Below are positions 1 to 8,812 of a DNA stretch of 55,683 bases, in pieces. Below the pieces are notes generated by a model, which was given only the letters and a program-made list of their open reading frames with translations, was not told where the DNA came from and did not search any database. A program made the translations under genes and the position numbers. The stretch is taken from positions 1 to 55,683 of the forward strand of contig NZ_JAPUDY010000079.1 in NCBI RefSeq assembly GCF_027492855.1. The letters are read 5' to 3'. This stretch comes from Acidovorax sp. (GTDB lineage Bacteria; Pseudomonadota; Gammaproteobacteria; Burkholderiales; Burkholderiaceae_C). The first letter of the stretch is position 1; the number at the start of each line of letters is the position of its first letter.

Positions 1-749
1 TGGACCAGTTCCGCGACGAGCTGCCCGGCTCGGACGTGAAGGGCAAGAACCCGCTCAAGGACCTGCGCGTGCGCAAGGCGCTGTACCAGGCGATCGACAT
101 CAACGCCATCCAGCGTGTGGTGCTGCGTGGCCTGGCTCAGCCCACGGGCGCACTGGTCGCCAACCAGGTCAACGGCTGGACCAAGAAGGCCGACGTGCGT
201 TACCCCTACGACCCCAAGGCTGCCCAAAAGCTGCTGGCCGAAGCGGGCTACCCCAATGGCTTCGAGGTGGACTTTGCCTGCAGCGCGGGCCGCTACATCA
301 ACGATGAGCAACTGTGCCAGGCCATCACCTCGCACTGGGCCAAGGTGGGCATCAAGCCCAAGCTGCGCTCGCTGCCGTTTGCCACCTACTTCCCGATGAT
401 CCAGCGCAACGAGGCCAGCATCTACCTGCTGGGCTGGGGCGTGCCCACGTTCGATGCGTTCTACAGCCTGCAGTCGCTGGTGCGCTCACCCGGCGCAGGC
501 GGTGACGGCAACTTCAACCTGGGCCGCTTCTCCGACCCGCAGATGGACGCGCTGATCGAGCGCGTGAAGAAGGAAACCGACGCGCCCACGCGCAACAAGC
601 TGATCGAACAGGCGCTGATCAAGGAGCACGAGCTGATCTCGCACATCCCGCTGTACAACCAGGTGATTCCGTGGGCCGGGTCCAAGAAGGTGGAGATCAT
701 CCACCGTGCGGACAACCGCATCGACTGGCGGTATCTCAAGGTGAATTGA
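1..749 (+). CDS. ABC transporter substrate-binding protein, family 5 (C-terminal part)
   Basis: The reading frame is open from the window edge (codons in phase with position 3) to the TGA at 747-749, so the N-terminus lies outside the window. The visible ~248 residues have the layout of the C-terminal lobe of OppA/DppA-type periplasmic binding proteins: a 'R.ALYQAID' helix, a 'YDPKAAQKLLAEAGYPNG' block, and a closing 'HIPLYNQVIPWA' segment. Such proteins bind peptides or related ligands in the periplasm and hand them to an ABC importer. Ligand cannot be told. The permease and ATPase genes are not in the window downstream; they must be upstream or elsewhere. A hairpin terminator follows at 872-904. 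Confidence 0.88.
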   Translation, partial: DQFRDELPGSDVKGKNPLKDLRVRKALYQAIDINAIQRVVLRGLAQPTGALVANQVNGWTKKADVRYPYDPKAAQKLLAEAGYPNGFEVDFACSAGRYINDEQLCQAITSHWAKVGIKPKLRSLPFATYFPMIQRNEASIYLLGWGVPTFDAFYSLQSLVRSPGAGGDGNFNLGRFSDPQMDALIERVKKETDAPTRNKLIEQALIKEHELISHIPLYNQVIPWAGSKKVEIIHRADNRIDWRYLKVN

Positions 750-776
750 GGTGGCGGGACGTTGTGCACTCCCCGT

Positions 777-836
777 CCGTTCGGGCTGAGCCTGTCGAAG
801 CGCAGCGCTGCGCTTCGACAGGCTCAGCGTGAACGG
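777..836. repeat. 60-bp REP-like palindrome
   Basis: The two 30-base halves are reverse complements except for two bases (GG opposite AC), centred on GCAGCGCTGC. The arms carry GCTGAGCCTGTCGAAGCGCA. It lies between the end of the binding-protein gene and the terminator. Repeats with this GCTGAGCCTGTCGAAG core are dispersed in intergenic DNA of many proteobacteria; I know of no assigned function. Only one copy is seen here. Confidence 0.8.
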
Positions 837-871
837 TGGGTGAGGGTGCAAGGCACCCGGCCAGACGCTGC

Positions 872-904
872 AAAGCCCCGCGCATTCGCTGCGGGGCTTT
901 TTGT
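872..904 (+). terminator. Rho-independent terminator
   Basis: AAAGCCCCGC, a short loop, then GCGGGGCTTTTTG. The stem is GC-rich and followed by a T run. It ends the upstream binding-protein operon. Because the left arm begins with A residues, it may also stop transcripts of the convergent glutathione transferase gene ending at 920. Confidence 0.85.
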
Positions 905-919
905 TTTGCTGCGCGTGGG

Positions 920-1534
920 TTATGCCAGCGCGCGTTGCACCGCCGGGCGCTCCAGCATGCGCTGCGTGTGCGCAAACACCTTGGGGAACTGGGCGATGTC
1001 CACGCTATCGCTCTTGAGCCAGCCCGCGATGGTGAACAGATACCCGTCGGCCACGGTGTATTGCTTTCCCATGACCCAGGGGCCATCGCCCAAATAGTGG
1101 TCCTCGATGAATTGAAAGCACTCGGTCATGTTCTGCGGCACCTTGCGCTGGATGGCGGCAATGGCCTCGGGCTCGTCGGCCCAGCGGCTGGCGCGGGGGC
1201 GGTGTGCATGGGCGATGTGCACCGTGGACGCGAGGTAGCTGTGAAACTCCTGCAGGCGCGCAAAGCCGTGGGCATCGGTGGGCGCGAGGCACGCTTCAGG
1301 AAATCGCTGCGCCACGTAGGCCAGCAGCGCGGACGTTTCGGTCAGGGTGCCGTGTTCGGTGGCCAGGGCGGGCACCCGGCCCTTGGGGTTGATGGCGAGG
1401 TATTCGGGCGTGCGCTGCTGGCCGCTGGCAAAGTCGATGCGCACCAGTTGGTGTTCGGCACCGGCCTCTTCCAGGGCGATGCGCACGGCCTGCGCGCAGG
1501 TGCCGGGGGTGTAGTAAAGCGTAAGGGTGGCCAT
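920..1534 (-). CDS. Glutathione S-transferase
   Basis: 204 residues, the usual bacterial GST length. The thioredoxin-like N-domain (about 1-80) starts 'LTLYYTPGTCAQA', placing Cys13 where beta-class bacterial GSTs keep their active-site cysteine, and has the cis-Pro region 'GRVPAL' and the glutathione-binding 'TETSAL' turn. The helical C-domain carries 'YTVADGYLF', the conserved N-capping box. It would conjugate or reduce substrates with glutathione in the cytoplasm. It stands alone, convergent to the upstream binding-protein gene; a dispersed repeat lies just upstream of its start. Substrate unknown. Confidence 0.9.
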   Translation of the reverse strand: MATLTLYYTPGTCAQAVRIALEEAGAEHQLVRIDFASGQQRTPEYLAINPKGRVPALATEHGTLTETSALLAYVAQRFPEACLAPTDAHGFARLQEFHSYLASTVHIAHAHRPRASRWADEPEAIAAIQRKVPQNMTECFQFIEDHYLGDGPWVMGKQYTVADGYLFTIAGWLKSDSVDIAQFPKVFAHTQRMLERPAVQRALA

Positions 1535-1540
1535 AGATGT

Positions 1541-1590
1541 TTGCTATAAAATTAATAGCTGTTAGCGCTTGTTGAATAAGCGCTAGAGCC
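1541..1590. repeat. Comamonadaceae-type intergenic repeat, copy A
   Basis: TTGCTATAAAATTAATAGCT followed by AGCGCTT-GTTGAAT-AAGCGCT. Two short hairpins in tandem. The same arrangement recurs at 15352, 17871 and 48033, with a truncated copy at 9838. It lies between two genes on the minus strand. Confidence 0.85.
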
Positions 1591-1612
1591 CGATTCTGCT
1601 TAAAACTCTTCT

Positions 1613-2590
1613 TCAGTAGAGGTTCCGCGTTCGCGCCATCAGGCGCACCAGGCCCAGCAGCGCATCGGTGTGGGGTGTGGGCGTGTGGGTGATCTGGCCC
1701 AGCTCGTGCACGGCGCCTACCAGGGCGTCGATCTCCATGGGCTTGTTCGCCTCCACATCCTGCAGCATCGATGTTTTGAAAGCGCCCAGCTTGCGCGTGA
1801 CGGCGTGGCGGTCCTCCGGTTGCTGGTCGATGGGCAGGCCCAGCTTTTCGCCGATGGCCTTGGCCTCCAGCATCACGGCGCTGACAAAGCTGCGCACCAG
1901 GTCGTCGTCCAGGATGCGGTCGGTGGTGGCGCCGGTGAGTGCGCTGATCGGGTTCATGGTGAGGTTGCCCCACAGCTTGAACCAGATGTCTTTCTGGATG
2001 CGGTCCGACACCTCCACGTCGATGCCGCCGCGCTGCAGCGTGTCGGTCAGGGCCAGCACGCGGGCGCTGCGGGCGCCGTCGGGCTCGCCCACGATCAGGC
2101 GGTTTCCGAAATGCTGTTTGACGAAGCCCGGCGCTTCCAGTGAGCAGCTGGTGTGCACCACGCTGCCCACCACGTTGCGTGCGGGGATGGCGTCGGCAAT
2201 CACGCCGCCAGCGTCCACGGATTCGAGCGCATGCCCCTGGGCTGCGCCGCCAAAGCCGTCCAGAAACCACCAGGGCACGCCGTTCATGGCCGTGAGCACA
2301 AGGGTGTGGGGGCCGATCAACGGGGCCATGGCGCGCGCTACCTCGGGCAGGCCGGGCGCCTTGACGGCCACGACGACCAGGTCTTGCACACCCAGCGCGG
2401 CTGGGTCGGCGTGGGCCGTAACAGCCACCTGCACCACCGTGCCGTCTGGCCGCCGCAGGCGCAAACCCTCGGCCTGCAAGGCCGCCAGCGTGGCGCCGCG
2501 CGCCACCAGGCTCAGGTTGCTGCCCGCCTGGGCCAGTGCCACGCCAAGCCAACCGCCGATGGCGCCCGCGCCGTAAATACATGCTTTCAT
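1613..2590 (-). CDS. Ketopantoate reductase family protein (PanE/ApbA-like)
   Basis: 325 residues. The N-terminal Rossmann fold has the dinucleotide motif 'YGAGAIGGWLG' right after the start. The C-terminal helical domain contains 'IWFKLWGNLTMNP', holding the Lys and Asn pair that PanE enzymes use for catalysis. Family members reduce 2-dehydropantoate or related 2-oxoacids with NADPH. I chose the ATG at 2588-2590 because the Rossmann motif follows at once; the upstream extension is junk-like. It follows the HpaI-type aldolase gene by 44 bp on the same strand, so the two may form an operon acting on 2-oxoacids. Whether it is the true pantothenate enzyme is uncertain. Confidence 0.85.
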   Translation of the reverse strand: MKACIYGAGAIGGWLGVALAQAGSNLSLVARGATLAALQAEGLRLRRPDGTVVQVAVTAHADPAALGVQDLVVVAVKAPGLPEVARAMAPLIGPHTLVLTAMNGVPWWFLDGFGGAAQGHALESVDAGGVIADAIPARNVVGSVVHTSCSLEAPGFVKQHFGNRLIVGEPDGARSARVLALTDTLQRGGIDVEVSDRIQKDIWFKLWGNLTMNPISALTGATTDRILDDDLVRSFVSAVMLEAKAIGEKLGLPIDQQPEDRHAVTRKLGAFKTSMLQDVEANKPMEIDALVGAVHELGQITHTPTPHTDALLGLVRLMARTRNLY

Positions 2591-2634
2591 AGTTGCAGAG
2601 CCTTTGTTTTTTGTGTGGTGTGATGGCCGACGAT

Positions 2635-3465
2635 TCAGTAGCCCGCCGGGTGTGCTGGTGTGCTGGTCGTGCCGGTGCGAAACCGTGCCAGCAATGCCTG
2701 GGCGGCACTGGCCAGCAGCATGGTATCGACCCCCACGGCCACAAACAGCGCGCCCGCCGCCAGCCACTGGCGCGCCTGCGCCTCGCTGGTGGCCAGGATG
2801 CCCGGCGCCTTGCCTGCACGCAGGATGCGCGCAATGCCGTCGTGGATGGCAGCCTGCACGTCGGGGTGCCCAGGGTTGCCGGGGTGGCCCATCGACGCTG
2901 ACAGGTCGGCCGGGCCGATGAACACGCCGTCCACGCCCGGTGTGGCGGCAATGGCGTCAAGGTTGCGCATTGCTTCCACGGTTTCGGCCTGCACCAGCAG
3001 GCAGACCTGCTGGTTGGCCTCGTGCACGTACTGCGGGTAGGCCTGCCAGCGCGACGAGCGGGCCAGCGCGCTGCCCATGCCGCGCACACCTTCGGGTGCG
3101 TAGCGCGTGGCGCGCACCAGTTGCTGGGCCTGCTCGGGCGTATCTACCATGGGCACCAGCAGCGTCTGCGCGCCAATGTCGAGGTATTGTTTGATGAGCG
3201 CCGTGTCGCCCACCGGCACGCGCGCAATGGGGTGGGGCGCGGGCGTGCCGGGCGGCAGGGCACTGGTGGCGCTGGCAATGGCCTGCAACTGGTGCAGGAT
3301 GGAGCGCAGGTCGTTGGGGGCGTGCTCGCCGTCCACCAGCAGCCAGTCGTAGCCGGTGCCCGCGATGATCTCCGCGCTGTAGGCGTCGGCCAGGCCGAGC
3401 CACAGGCCGATTTGCGCCTGGCCCTGGGCCAGGGCCTGTTTGAAGGGGTTGGAGGGGGTTTGCAA
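2635..3465 (-). CDS. HpcH/HpaI family aldolase
   Basis: 276 residues from a TTG start. I prefer TTG (3463-3465) because AAGGAG lies six bases before it, while the longer frame would run over the radA start. The protein is a TIM-barrel class II aldolase: 'VDGEHAPND' holds the catalytic His region, 'QAETVEAM' carries the metal-binding Glu, and '[14 protein letters not shown]' the metal/substrate loop. Known members cleave 4-hydroxy-2-oxoacids (HpaI, GarL) to pyruvate and an aldehyde. It is transcribed divergently from radA and ahead of the ketopantoate-reductase-like gene. The natural substrate cannot be told from sequence. Confidence 0.88.
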   Translation of the reverse strand: MQTPSNPFKQALAQGQAQIGLWLGLADAYSAEIIAGTGYDWLLVDGEHAPNDLRSILHQLQAIASATSALPPGTPAPHPIARVPVGDTALIKQYLDIGAQTLLVPMVDTPEQAQQLVRATRYAPEGVRGMGSALARSSRWQAYPQYVHEANQQVCLLVQAETVEAMRNLDAIAATPGVDGVFIGPADLSASMGHPGNPGHPDVQAAIHDGIARILRAGKAPGILATSEAQARQWLAAGALFVAVGVDTMLLASAAQALLARFRTGTTSTPAHPAGY

Positions 3466-3586
3466 TCTGAACTCCTTGCGGCGATGCCAGGCCCGCCATC
3501 GTACGGGGTGTTGCCCGCGCTTGCAGGCGCAGGCCGCTATAGTCGGCTGCCTCCCGTTGGGACTGCCGTCTCGCTTTCTATCTGCC

Positions 3587-4963
3587 ATGGCCAAAGAAAA
3601 ATCCACGTTCACCTGCACCGAATGCGGCGGCACCAGCCCGCGCTGGCTGGGCAAATGCCCGGCCTGCGGTGCCTGGAACACACTCATCGAGCAGGCGGCG
3701 AGCGCTGGGCCGGGCAAGAACCGCTACAGCGGCTCGCAGTTTGCGGGCCTGGCGCAGGCACAGGCGGTGATGCCGTTGTCGGCCATCGAGGCCAGCGACG
3801 TGGAGCGCACCGCCAGTGGCATCGACGAGCTCGATCGTGTGCTGGGCGGCGGCATTGTGGAAGGCGGCGTGGTGCTGATCGGCGGAGACCCGGGCATTGG
3901 CAAATCCACGCTGCTACTGCAGGCGCTGGATGCGCTGCAACGGGTGGGCCTGCCCACGCTCTACGTGACGGGCGAGGAGAGCGGTGCCCAGGTGGCCCTG
4001 CGCTCGCGCCGCCTGGGGTTGGACCACAGCCAGGTCAACGTGCTGGCCGAGATCCAGCTCGAAAAGATCCTCGCCACCATCGAAACCATGCAGCCCGCCG
4101 TGGCGGTGATCGACTCCATCCAGACCGTGTATTCCGACCAGCTCACCTCGGCCCCAGGCTCGGTGGCCCAGGTGCGCGAGTGCGCGGCACACCTCACGCG
4201 CTGCGCCAAGGCCTCGGGCGTGGCCATCGTGCTGGTGGGGCATGTGACCAAGGAAGGCGCCCTGGCTGGCCCGCGCGTGCTGGAGCACATGGTGGACACG
4301 GTGCTGTATTTCGAGGGCGACACACACAGCCAGTTCCGCCTGGTGCGCGCCATCAAAAACCGCTTTGGCGCCGTCAACGAGATCGGCGTGTTCGCCATGA
4401 CGGAAAAGGGCCTCAAGGGCGTGAGCAACCCGAGCGCCATCTTCCTCTCGCAACACTCTGAGCCCGTGCCGGGCAGTTGTGTGATGGTGACGCTTGAGGG
4501 CACGCGCCCGCTGCTGGTGGAAATCCAGGCGCTGGTCGACAGCGGCGGCCCCAGCCCCCGGCGCCTGTCCGTGGGCCTGGACAAGGACCGCCTGGCCATG
4601 CTGCTCGCTGTGCTGCACCGCCACGCGGGCGTGGCCTGCATGGACCAGGACGTGTTCGTGAACGCCGTGGGTGGCGTGCGCATCAGCGAGCCTGCGGCCG
4701 ACCTGGCGGTGATGCTGTCCATCACCTCCAGCCTGCGCGGCAAGGCCCTGCCACGCGGCTTTTTGGCTTTTGGCGAAGTGGGCCTGGCGGGCGAGGTGCG
4801 GCCCGCGCCGCGCGGCCAAGAGCGCCTGAAGGAAGCCGCCAAGCTTGGTTTCAGCGTGGCGGTGGTGCCCAAGGCCAATGCACCCAAGAAACCCATCGAG
4901 GGGCTGACCATCCACGCGGTGGAGCGGGTGGAAGAGGCGATGAATGTGGTGCGCGGGCTGTAG
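3587..4963 (+). CDS. radA: DNA repair protein RadA
   Basis: 458 residues, standard length. Zinc finger Cys10/Cys13/Cys24/Cys27, then a RecA-like ATPase with Walker A '[10 protein letters not shown]' (Lys106), the RadA-specific 'KNRFG' motif at about 257-261, and a C-terminal Lon-like domain ('[19 protein letters not shown]'). RadA is a branch-migration helicase helping RecA in recombinational repair. The ATG at 3587 puts the zinc finger at the usual place; an in-frame upstream extension is rejected. It is divergent from the aldolase gene, with about 120 bp between starts. Confidence 0.97.
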   Translation: MAKEKSTFTCTECGGTSPRWLGKCPACGAWNTLIEQAASAGPGKNRYSGSQFAGLAQAQAVMPLSAIEASDVERTASGIDELDRVLGGGIVEGGVVLIGGDPGIGKSTLLLQALDALQRVGLPTLYVTGEESGAQVALRSRRLGLDHSQVNVLAEIQLEKILATIETMQPAVAVIDSIQTVYSDQLTSAPGSVAQVRECAAHLTRCAKASGVAIVLVGHVTKEGALAGPRVLEHMVDTVLYFEGDTHSQFRLVRAIKNRFGAVNEIGVFAMTEKGLKGVSNPSAIFLSQHSEPVPGSCVMVTLEGTRPLLVEIQALVDSGGPSPRRLSVGLDKDRLAMLLAVLHRHAGVACMDQDVFVNAVGGVRISEPAADLAVMLSITSSLRGKALPRGFLAFGEVGLAGEVRPAPRGQERLKEAAKLGFSVAVVPKANAPKKPIEGLTIHAVERVEEAMNVVRGL

Positions 4964-5024
4964 GCGGATGGATCTACGCAATCCCCACAGCACCGGCCAT
5001 GCAGCGCCATAAGACAATCACCCC

Positions 5025-5441
5025 ATGAATTTGCGCAATATCCTGGTGCCCCTGGGGGCTGTGGCCCTGCTTGGGTTTGGTTTTACGGCCTACGGCTGGG
5101 CTGGCGTGGCGGCGGTTGTCGGCGGGCTGATGATGTGGGCCCTGCTGCACTTCACGCGGCTCATGAACGTGATGAGGAAAGCCGCCAAACGGCCCATCGG
5201 CTATGTGGGCAGCGCAGTCATGCTCAATGCGCGGCTGGCCGAAGGCGTCAACCTGATGCATGTGGTGGCGATGACGCAGGCGCTGGGCGAGCAGTTGTCC
5301 ACCGAGGGGGCTGACCCCGAGATCTATCGCTGGACGGACGGCACCCGCTCGCATGTGACTTGCGAGTTTCGCCACGGCAAGCTGGTGAAGTGGACGCTGG
5401 TGCGACCTGAGGGCGAAGCCGCCGCTGAGCCCCAGGGCTGA
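5025..5441 (+). CDS. Small inner-membrane protein, function unknown
   Basis: 138 residues. Two hydrophobic stretches at about 6-24 and 26-45, then a soluble C-terminal half with 'RPIGYVGSAVMLNARL' and an end rich in charged residues. I do not recognise a functional family. It lies between radA and ilvE on the same strand, 61 bp after radA. Comparable small proteins beside ilvE in related genomes are, as far as I recall, sometimes labelled glycerate kinase, but nothing here resembles a kinase: no nucleotide-binding motif and far too short. Confidence 0.75.
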   Translation: MNLRNILVPLGAVALLGFGFTAYGWAGVAAVVGGLMMWALLHFTRLMNVMRKAAKRPIGYVGSAVMLNARLAEGVNLMHVVAMTQALGEQLSTEGADPEIYRWTDGTRSHVTCEFRHGKLVKWTLVRPEGEAAAEPQG

Positions 5442-5550
5442 GGGCCCTTGCGGGGCGATTGGCCGAGTGGCCCCTGGGGGGTTGCGCCCTGCTGCGGCGC
5501 GCGCCCGTAAAATCGGAGGTCTGCGACCCACAGCAACCAAAAGGATACCC

Positions 5551-6489
5551 ATGAGCCCCGTAATTCCCTCGATGGCCGATCGTGACGGCAAGATATGGAT
5601 GGACGGCCAGATGGTCGATTGGCGCGACGCCAAGATCCATGTGCTGACCCACACCCTGCACTACGGCTGCGGCGCCTTCGAAGGCGTGCGCGCCTACAAC
5701 ACGGCGAACGGCACCGCCATCTTCCGCCTTGAAGAGCACACCGACCGCCTGTTCAACAGCGCCAAGATCCTGCGCATGAAGATCCCGTTCACCAAGGAAG
5801 AAGTGAACGAGGCCCAGAAGGCCGTGGTGCGCGAAAACAAGCTCGAATCCTGCTATCTGCGCCCATTGACCTGGATCGGCTCGCAAAAGCTGGGTGTTTC
5901 GCCCAAGGGCAATCAGATCCACCTGATGGTGGCCGCCTGGGCCTGGGGCGCCTATTTGGGCGAAGAGGGCATGAAGCGCGGCATCCGCGTCAAGACCAGC
6001 AGCTACACCCGCCACCACGTCAACATCACCATGACGCAGGCCAAGGCGGTGAGCAACTACACCAACTCCATCCTGGCCAACATGGAAGCGCTGGACGACG
6101 GCTACGACGAAGCCCTGCTGCTCGACAGCAGCGGTTTTGTGAGCGAAGGCGCGGGCGAGAACATCTTCGTCATCAAGAACGGCGTGATCTACACGCCCGA
6201 CCTGTCGGCCGGTGCCCTGAACGGCATCACCCGCAACACGGTGTTCCACATCGCCAAGGACCTGGGCCTGGAGATCGTGCAAAAGCGCATCACGCGCGAC
6301 GAGGTCTACATCGCCGACGAAGCCTTCTTCACCGGCACGGCCGCCGAAGTCACGCCCATCCGCGAACTCGACCGCATCGAACTGGGCAGCGGATCGCGCG
6401 GCCCGATCACCGAAAAAATCCAAAGCGCCTTCTTCGACATCGTGAACGGCCGCAACTCCAACTACGCCCACTGGCTCACCAAGGTCTGA
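5551..6489 (+). CDS. ilvE: Branched-chain amino acid aminotransferase
   Basis: 312 residues, typical for class IV fold PLP aminotransferases. Seen: 'HTLHYGCGAFEGVRAY' near the N-terminus, the PLP lysine in 'TQAKAVSNYTNS', 'SEGAGENIF' and 'FTGTAAEVTPI' in the cofactor-binding half. It interconverts Leu/Ile/Val and their 2-oxoacids with 2-oxoglutarate in the cytoplasm. Start ATG at 5551 is preceded by AAAGGAT. The zinc-finger gene begins five bases after its stop, so they are surely cotranscribed. Confidence 0.96.
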   Translation: MSPVIPSMADRDGKIWMDGQMVDWRDAKIHVLTHTLHYGCGAFEGVRAYNTANGTAIFRLEEHTDRLFNSAKILRMKIPFTKEEVNEAQKAVVRENKLESCYLRPLTWIGSQKLGVSPKGNQIHLMVAAWAWGAYLGEEGMKRGIRVKTSSYTRHHVNITMTQAKAVSNYTNSILANMEALDDGYDEALLLDSSGFVSEGAGENIFVIKNGVIYTPDLSAGALNGITRNTVFHIAKDLGLEIVQKRITRDEVYIADEAFFTGTAAEVTPIRELDRIELGSGSRGPITEKIQSAFFDIVNGRNSNYAHWLTKV

Positions 6490-6494
6490 AGAAC

Positions 6495-6701
6495 ATGTCG
6501 CAAGCTTCCGTAGAACTCCTGGCCAAAGACCTGAATGCACAAGGCGGCGTTTTCTGCCCCAGCCCCAAGGCCGACATGAAGCTGTGGAACAGCCACCCCA
6601 AGGTGTACCTGGACGTGGCCCGCACGGGTGAAGCCAAGTGCCCGTACTGCGGAACCGTCTATCGCCTGAAAGCGGGCGAGCACGTGCACGCTGGCCACTG
6701 A
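6495..6701 (+). CDS. CHCC-type zinc-finger domain protein
   Basis: 68 residues. Metal ligands: Cys in 'VFCPSP', His in 'WNSHPKVYLD', and the 'CPYCGTVYRL' pair, the CHCC pattern shared with the small NDUFS6-like zinc-finger family. Proteobacterial members are common single-domain proteins without a settled role. It is squeezed between ilvE (5 bp) and the glycosyltransferase gene (3 bp), so expression is probably coupled to both. Confidence 0.9.
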   Translation: MSQASVELLAKDLNAQGGVFCPSPKADMKLWNSHPKVYLDVARTGEAKCPYCGTVYRLKAGEHVHAGH

Positions 6702-6704
6702 TTG

Positions 6705-7520
6705 ATGCCAGTTGCCACCGGCGCGGCCTCGGCGCCGCCCACGTTGACCGTTGCGGTGCTGACCCACAACGAGGCGCACCGCATTGAAGCCTGCTTGAAG
6801 AGTGCCGCGTTTGCCGACCAGCTTTTGGTGGTGGACAGCGGCAGCACGGACGACACCGTGGCCATTGCCACGCGCCTGGGCGCCGAGGTGCACAGCTACC
6901 CTGACTGGCAGGGTTTTGCCGTGCAGCGCAACCGGTTGTTGGCGCATTCGCGTGGCGACTATGTGTTCTTCCTGGATGCCGACGAAGTGATGACGCCTGC
7001 GTTCGCCCAAGAGCTGCAGGCCATCGTGCGTTCTGGCGCGCAGGCCGTGTGGACCATCCGCTGGCGCATGGTGGCCTATGGGCACGAGCTCAAGTACTTT
7101 CGCTCGCAGTCGCAGATCGAGCGGCTTTTTGTGCGGGCGCTGGTGCGGGAGTTCACCGGCGTTGTGCACGAGCAGGCCGAGCTGCATCCCCTGCCCGGCG
7201 GCGGGGCGGTGCCGCGCCGTCTCATCAAAGCGCGCCTCTTGCACTACTCCCGCACCACGGTGCGTGGCAGCCTGGAAAAGCTCACGCAGTACGTGATGCT
7301 GGGTGCTGCCAAGCGGGCTGCGGCGGGCAAGCGTGGCGGGGTGCTGCGGGGGCTGGCGTCGGGGCTTTCCATGTTCTTGCGTTTGTATGTGTTCCGCCTG
7401 GGCTTTCTGTGCGGAGGAGCGGGTTTTCTGTACTGCCTGTTCGTGGCCCTGGAGGCTTTTTTCCGGTACGCGGCCCTGGAATACGACCGGGATCAACTGA
7501 GCGAAAGCGTGCGCCGTTGA
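6705..7520 (+). CDS. Glycosyltransferase family 2 (WaaE/KdtX-like)
   Basis: 271 residues. GT-A fold: 'VAVLTHNEAHRIEACL' at the N-terminus, 'VVDSGSTDDT' for nucleotide-sugar binding, 'QRNRLL', and the metal-binding 'FLDADEVMTP'. The C-terminal part has a hydrophobic membrane-associated segment ('YVFRLGFLCGGAGFLYCLF'). Related proteins add a sugar to the LPS inner core. The ATG at 6705 is chosen over the adjacent TTG at 6702. The stop overlaps the TTG start of the O-antigen ligase gene, supporting a shared job in LPS assembly. Confidence 0.88.
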   Translation: MPVATGAASAPPTLTVAVLTHNEAHRIEACLKSAAFADQLLVVDSGSTDDTVAIATRLGAEVHSYPDWQGFAVQRNRLLAHSRGDYVFFLDADEVMTPAFAQELQAIVRSGAQAVWTIRWRMVAYGHELKYFRSQSQIERLFVRALVREFTGVVHEQAELHPLPGGGAVPRRLIKARLLHYSRTTVRGSLEKLTQYVMLGAAKRAAAGKRGGVLRGLASGLSMFLRLYVFRLGFLCGGAGFLYCLFVALEAFFRYAALEYDRDQLSESVRR

Positions 7521-8794
7521 ACAAGTCAGATGTTTTTTTCGAGCGTGCATCGGGCGTTGCGGCGTTGATGGTGCCGGGCTTGGCCCTGTGGATGCGCTCT
7601 GGGTATTCCTGGGGGGCGGCGGTGTTGCTGATATGCAGCTTTGCCACCGCTGGCGTGTGGTTGCGCCGGCCTCCGGGGCGCGATACCTGGTGGCTCTTCG
7701 CCTCGGTGTTGGCGATGGGGGTTGTGTGGGCGCTTGACTTTGATGCGGGGCAGGGCAGTTGGTCCGACCTGGACCGGCCTGCCAAGTACCTGCTGGCCTT
7801 GCCCTGCCTTCTTTATGTGGTGGCCTACCCGCCCCGTGCGCGCATGCTCTGGTTGGGCTTGGCGATAGGCGCTTGTGGCGCAGGGTGCATCGGGATGTAC
7901 CAGGCCATGGTGCAGCACATGCCGCGCGCCAATGGCTACACCAATGCCATCCAGTACGGAGGGCTCAGCCTCTTGCTCGGGTTGATGTGTTCGGCCGCGT
8001 TGCTGGTGCAGTGGGACCGGTGGAAGCCTTGGCAACGTGTGGCGTGGGCGCTTTGCATTCTGCTGGGCTTTCAGGGGTCGTTGTTGTCCGAGTCGCGCGG
8101 CGGTTGGCTGGTGCTGCCGTTGGCCCTGCCTTTGTGCGCCTGGTTACAAGCGCGCTTTGGACAGCGCAAACTGGCGGTGGTGGGCGCGGCCCTTGTGGTG
8201 GCCGGTGTGGCGGGGCTCATGGCGTTCAAGGCCCATGATGTGCGCCTGCGGGTTGGCGAGGCGTTTCAGGAGATCACCGAGTACGAGGCCAGCGGAGACG
8301 CCGCCAGCTCGGTGGGCCAGAGGCTGGCGCATTGGAAGCTTGCCTGGGCCATGGGCGCAGACCGGCCGCTGACGGGTTGGGGGCGTTATGGCTACGAGGC
8401 GGAAAAGCAGCGCCGCGTGGCAGCCGGTGAGGCCCATCCTTTTGTCCTGCAATTCAGCCACGCCCACAACGAGGTGCTGGATATTTTTGCCAAACGCGGC
8501 CTGCCCGGCGTGGCGGTGCTGCTGCTGTTCTACGGCGTGCCGCTGGTGCTGTTTTGGCCCACGCGGCGGCGCGTTTTTCCGAATCCCTCGGGGCCGCTGG
8601 ATGAGGAAGGGCTGTGCCTGAGGCTGGTGGGCGTGCTGCTGCCGGTGTCGTACATGGGCTTTGGCGTCACACAGGTGTTTTTGGGGCACAACAGCGGCAC
8701 CATGTTCTACCTTTTCATGTGCATGCTGGTGCTGGCCATATTGCAAGGCCGACACCGTGCCCGGGCGCTACAACCGGCGGCTGCCATTTCCTGA
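7517..8794 (+). CDS. waaL: O-antigen ligase / polymerase family membrane protein
   Basis: About 425 residues with roughly ten hydrophobic segments. A Wzy_C-type periplasmic loop has 'LSESRGGWLVLP' before it and 'FSHAHNEVLDIFAKRGLPG' after it, with the His-Asn-Glu pattern seen in ligases. WaaL joins O-polysaccharide from undecaprenyl-PP to lipid A-core at the periplasmic face. The TTG at 7517, overlapping the preceding TGA (TTGA), is the likely start; an ATG at 7568 is the alternative. Located between two glycosyltransferase genes. Wzy polymerase activity cannot be excluded on sequence alone. Confidence 0.82.
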   Translation: MNKSDVFFERASGVAALMVPGLALWMRSGYSWGAAVLLICSFATAGVWLRRPPGRDTWWLFASVLAMGVVWALDFDAGQGSWSDLDRPAKYLLALPCLLYVVAYPPRARMLWLGLAIGACGAGCIGMYQAMVQHMPRANGYTNAIQYGGLSLLLGLMCSAALLVQWDRWKPWQRVAWALCILLGFQGSLLSESRGGWLVLPLALPLCAWLQARFGQRKLAVVGAALVVAGVAGLMAFKAHDVRLRVGEAFQEITEYEASGDAASSVGQRLAHWKLAWAMGADRPLTGWGRYGYEAEKQRRVAAGEAHPFVLQFSHAHNEVLDIFAKRGLPGVAVLLLFYGVPLVLFWPTRRRVFPNPSGPLDEEGLCLRLVGVLLPVSYMGFGVTQVFLGHNSGTMFYLFMCMLVLAILQGRHRARALQPAAAIS

Positions 8795-8812
8795 ACCTGA
8801 AGGACTCCTGCC

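Noticed and set aside
1296-3089. 597-residue minus-strand frame across the GST and aldolase genes
   Set aside because: It runs out of frame through three convincing genes and has no protein-like composition.
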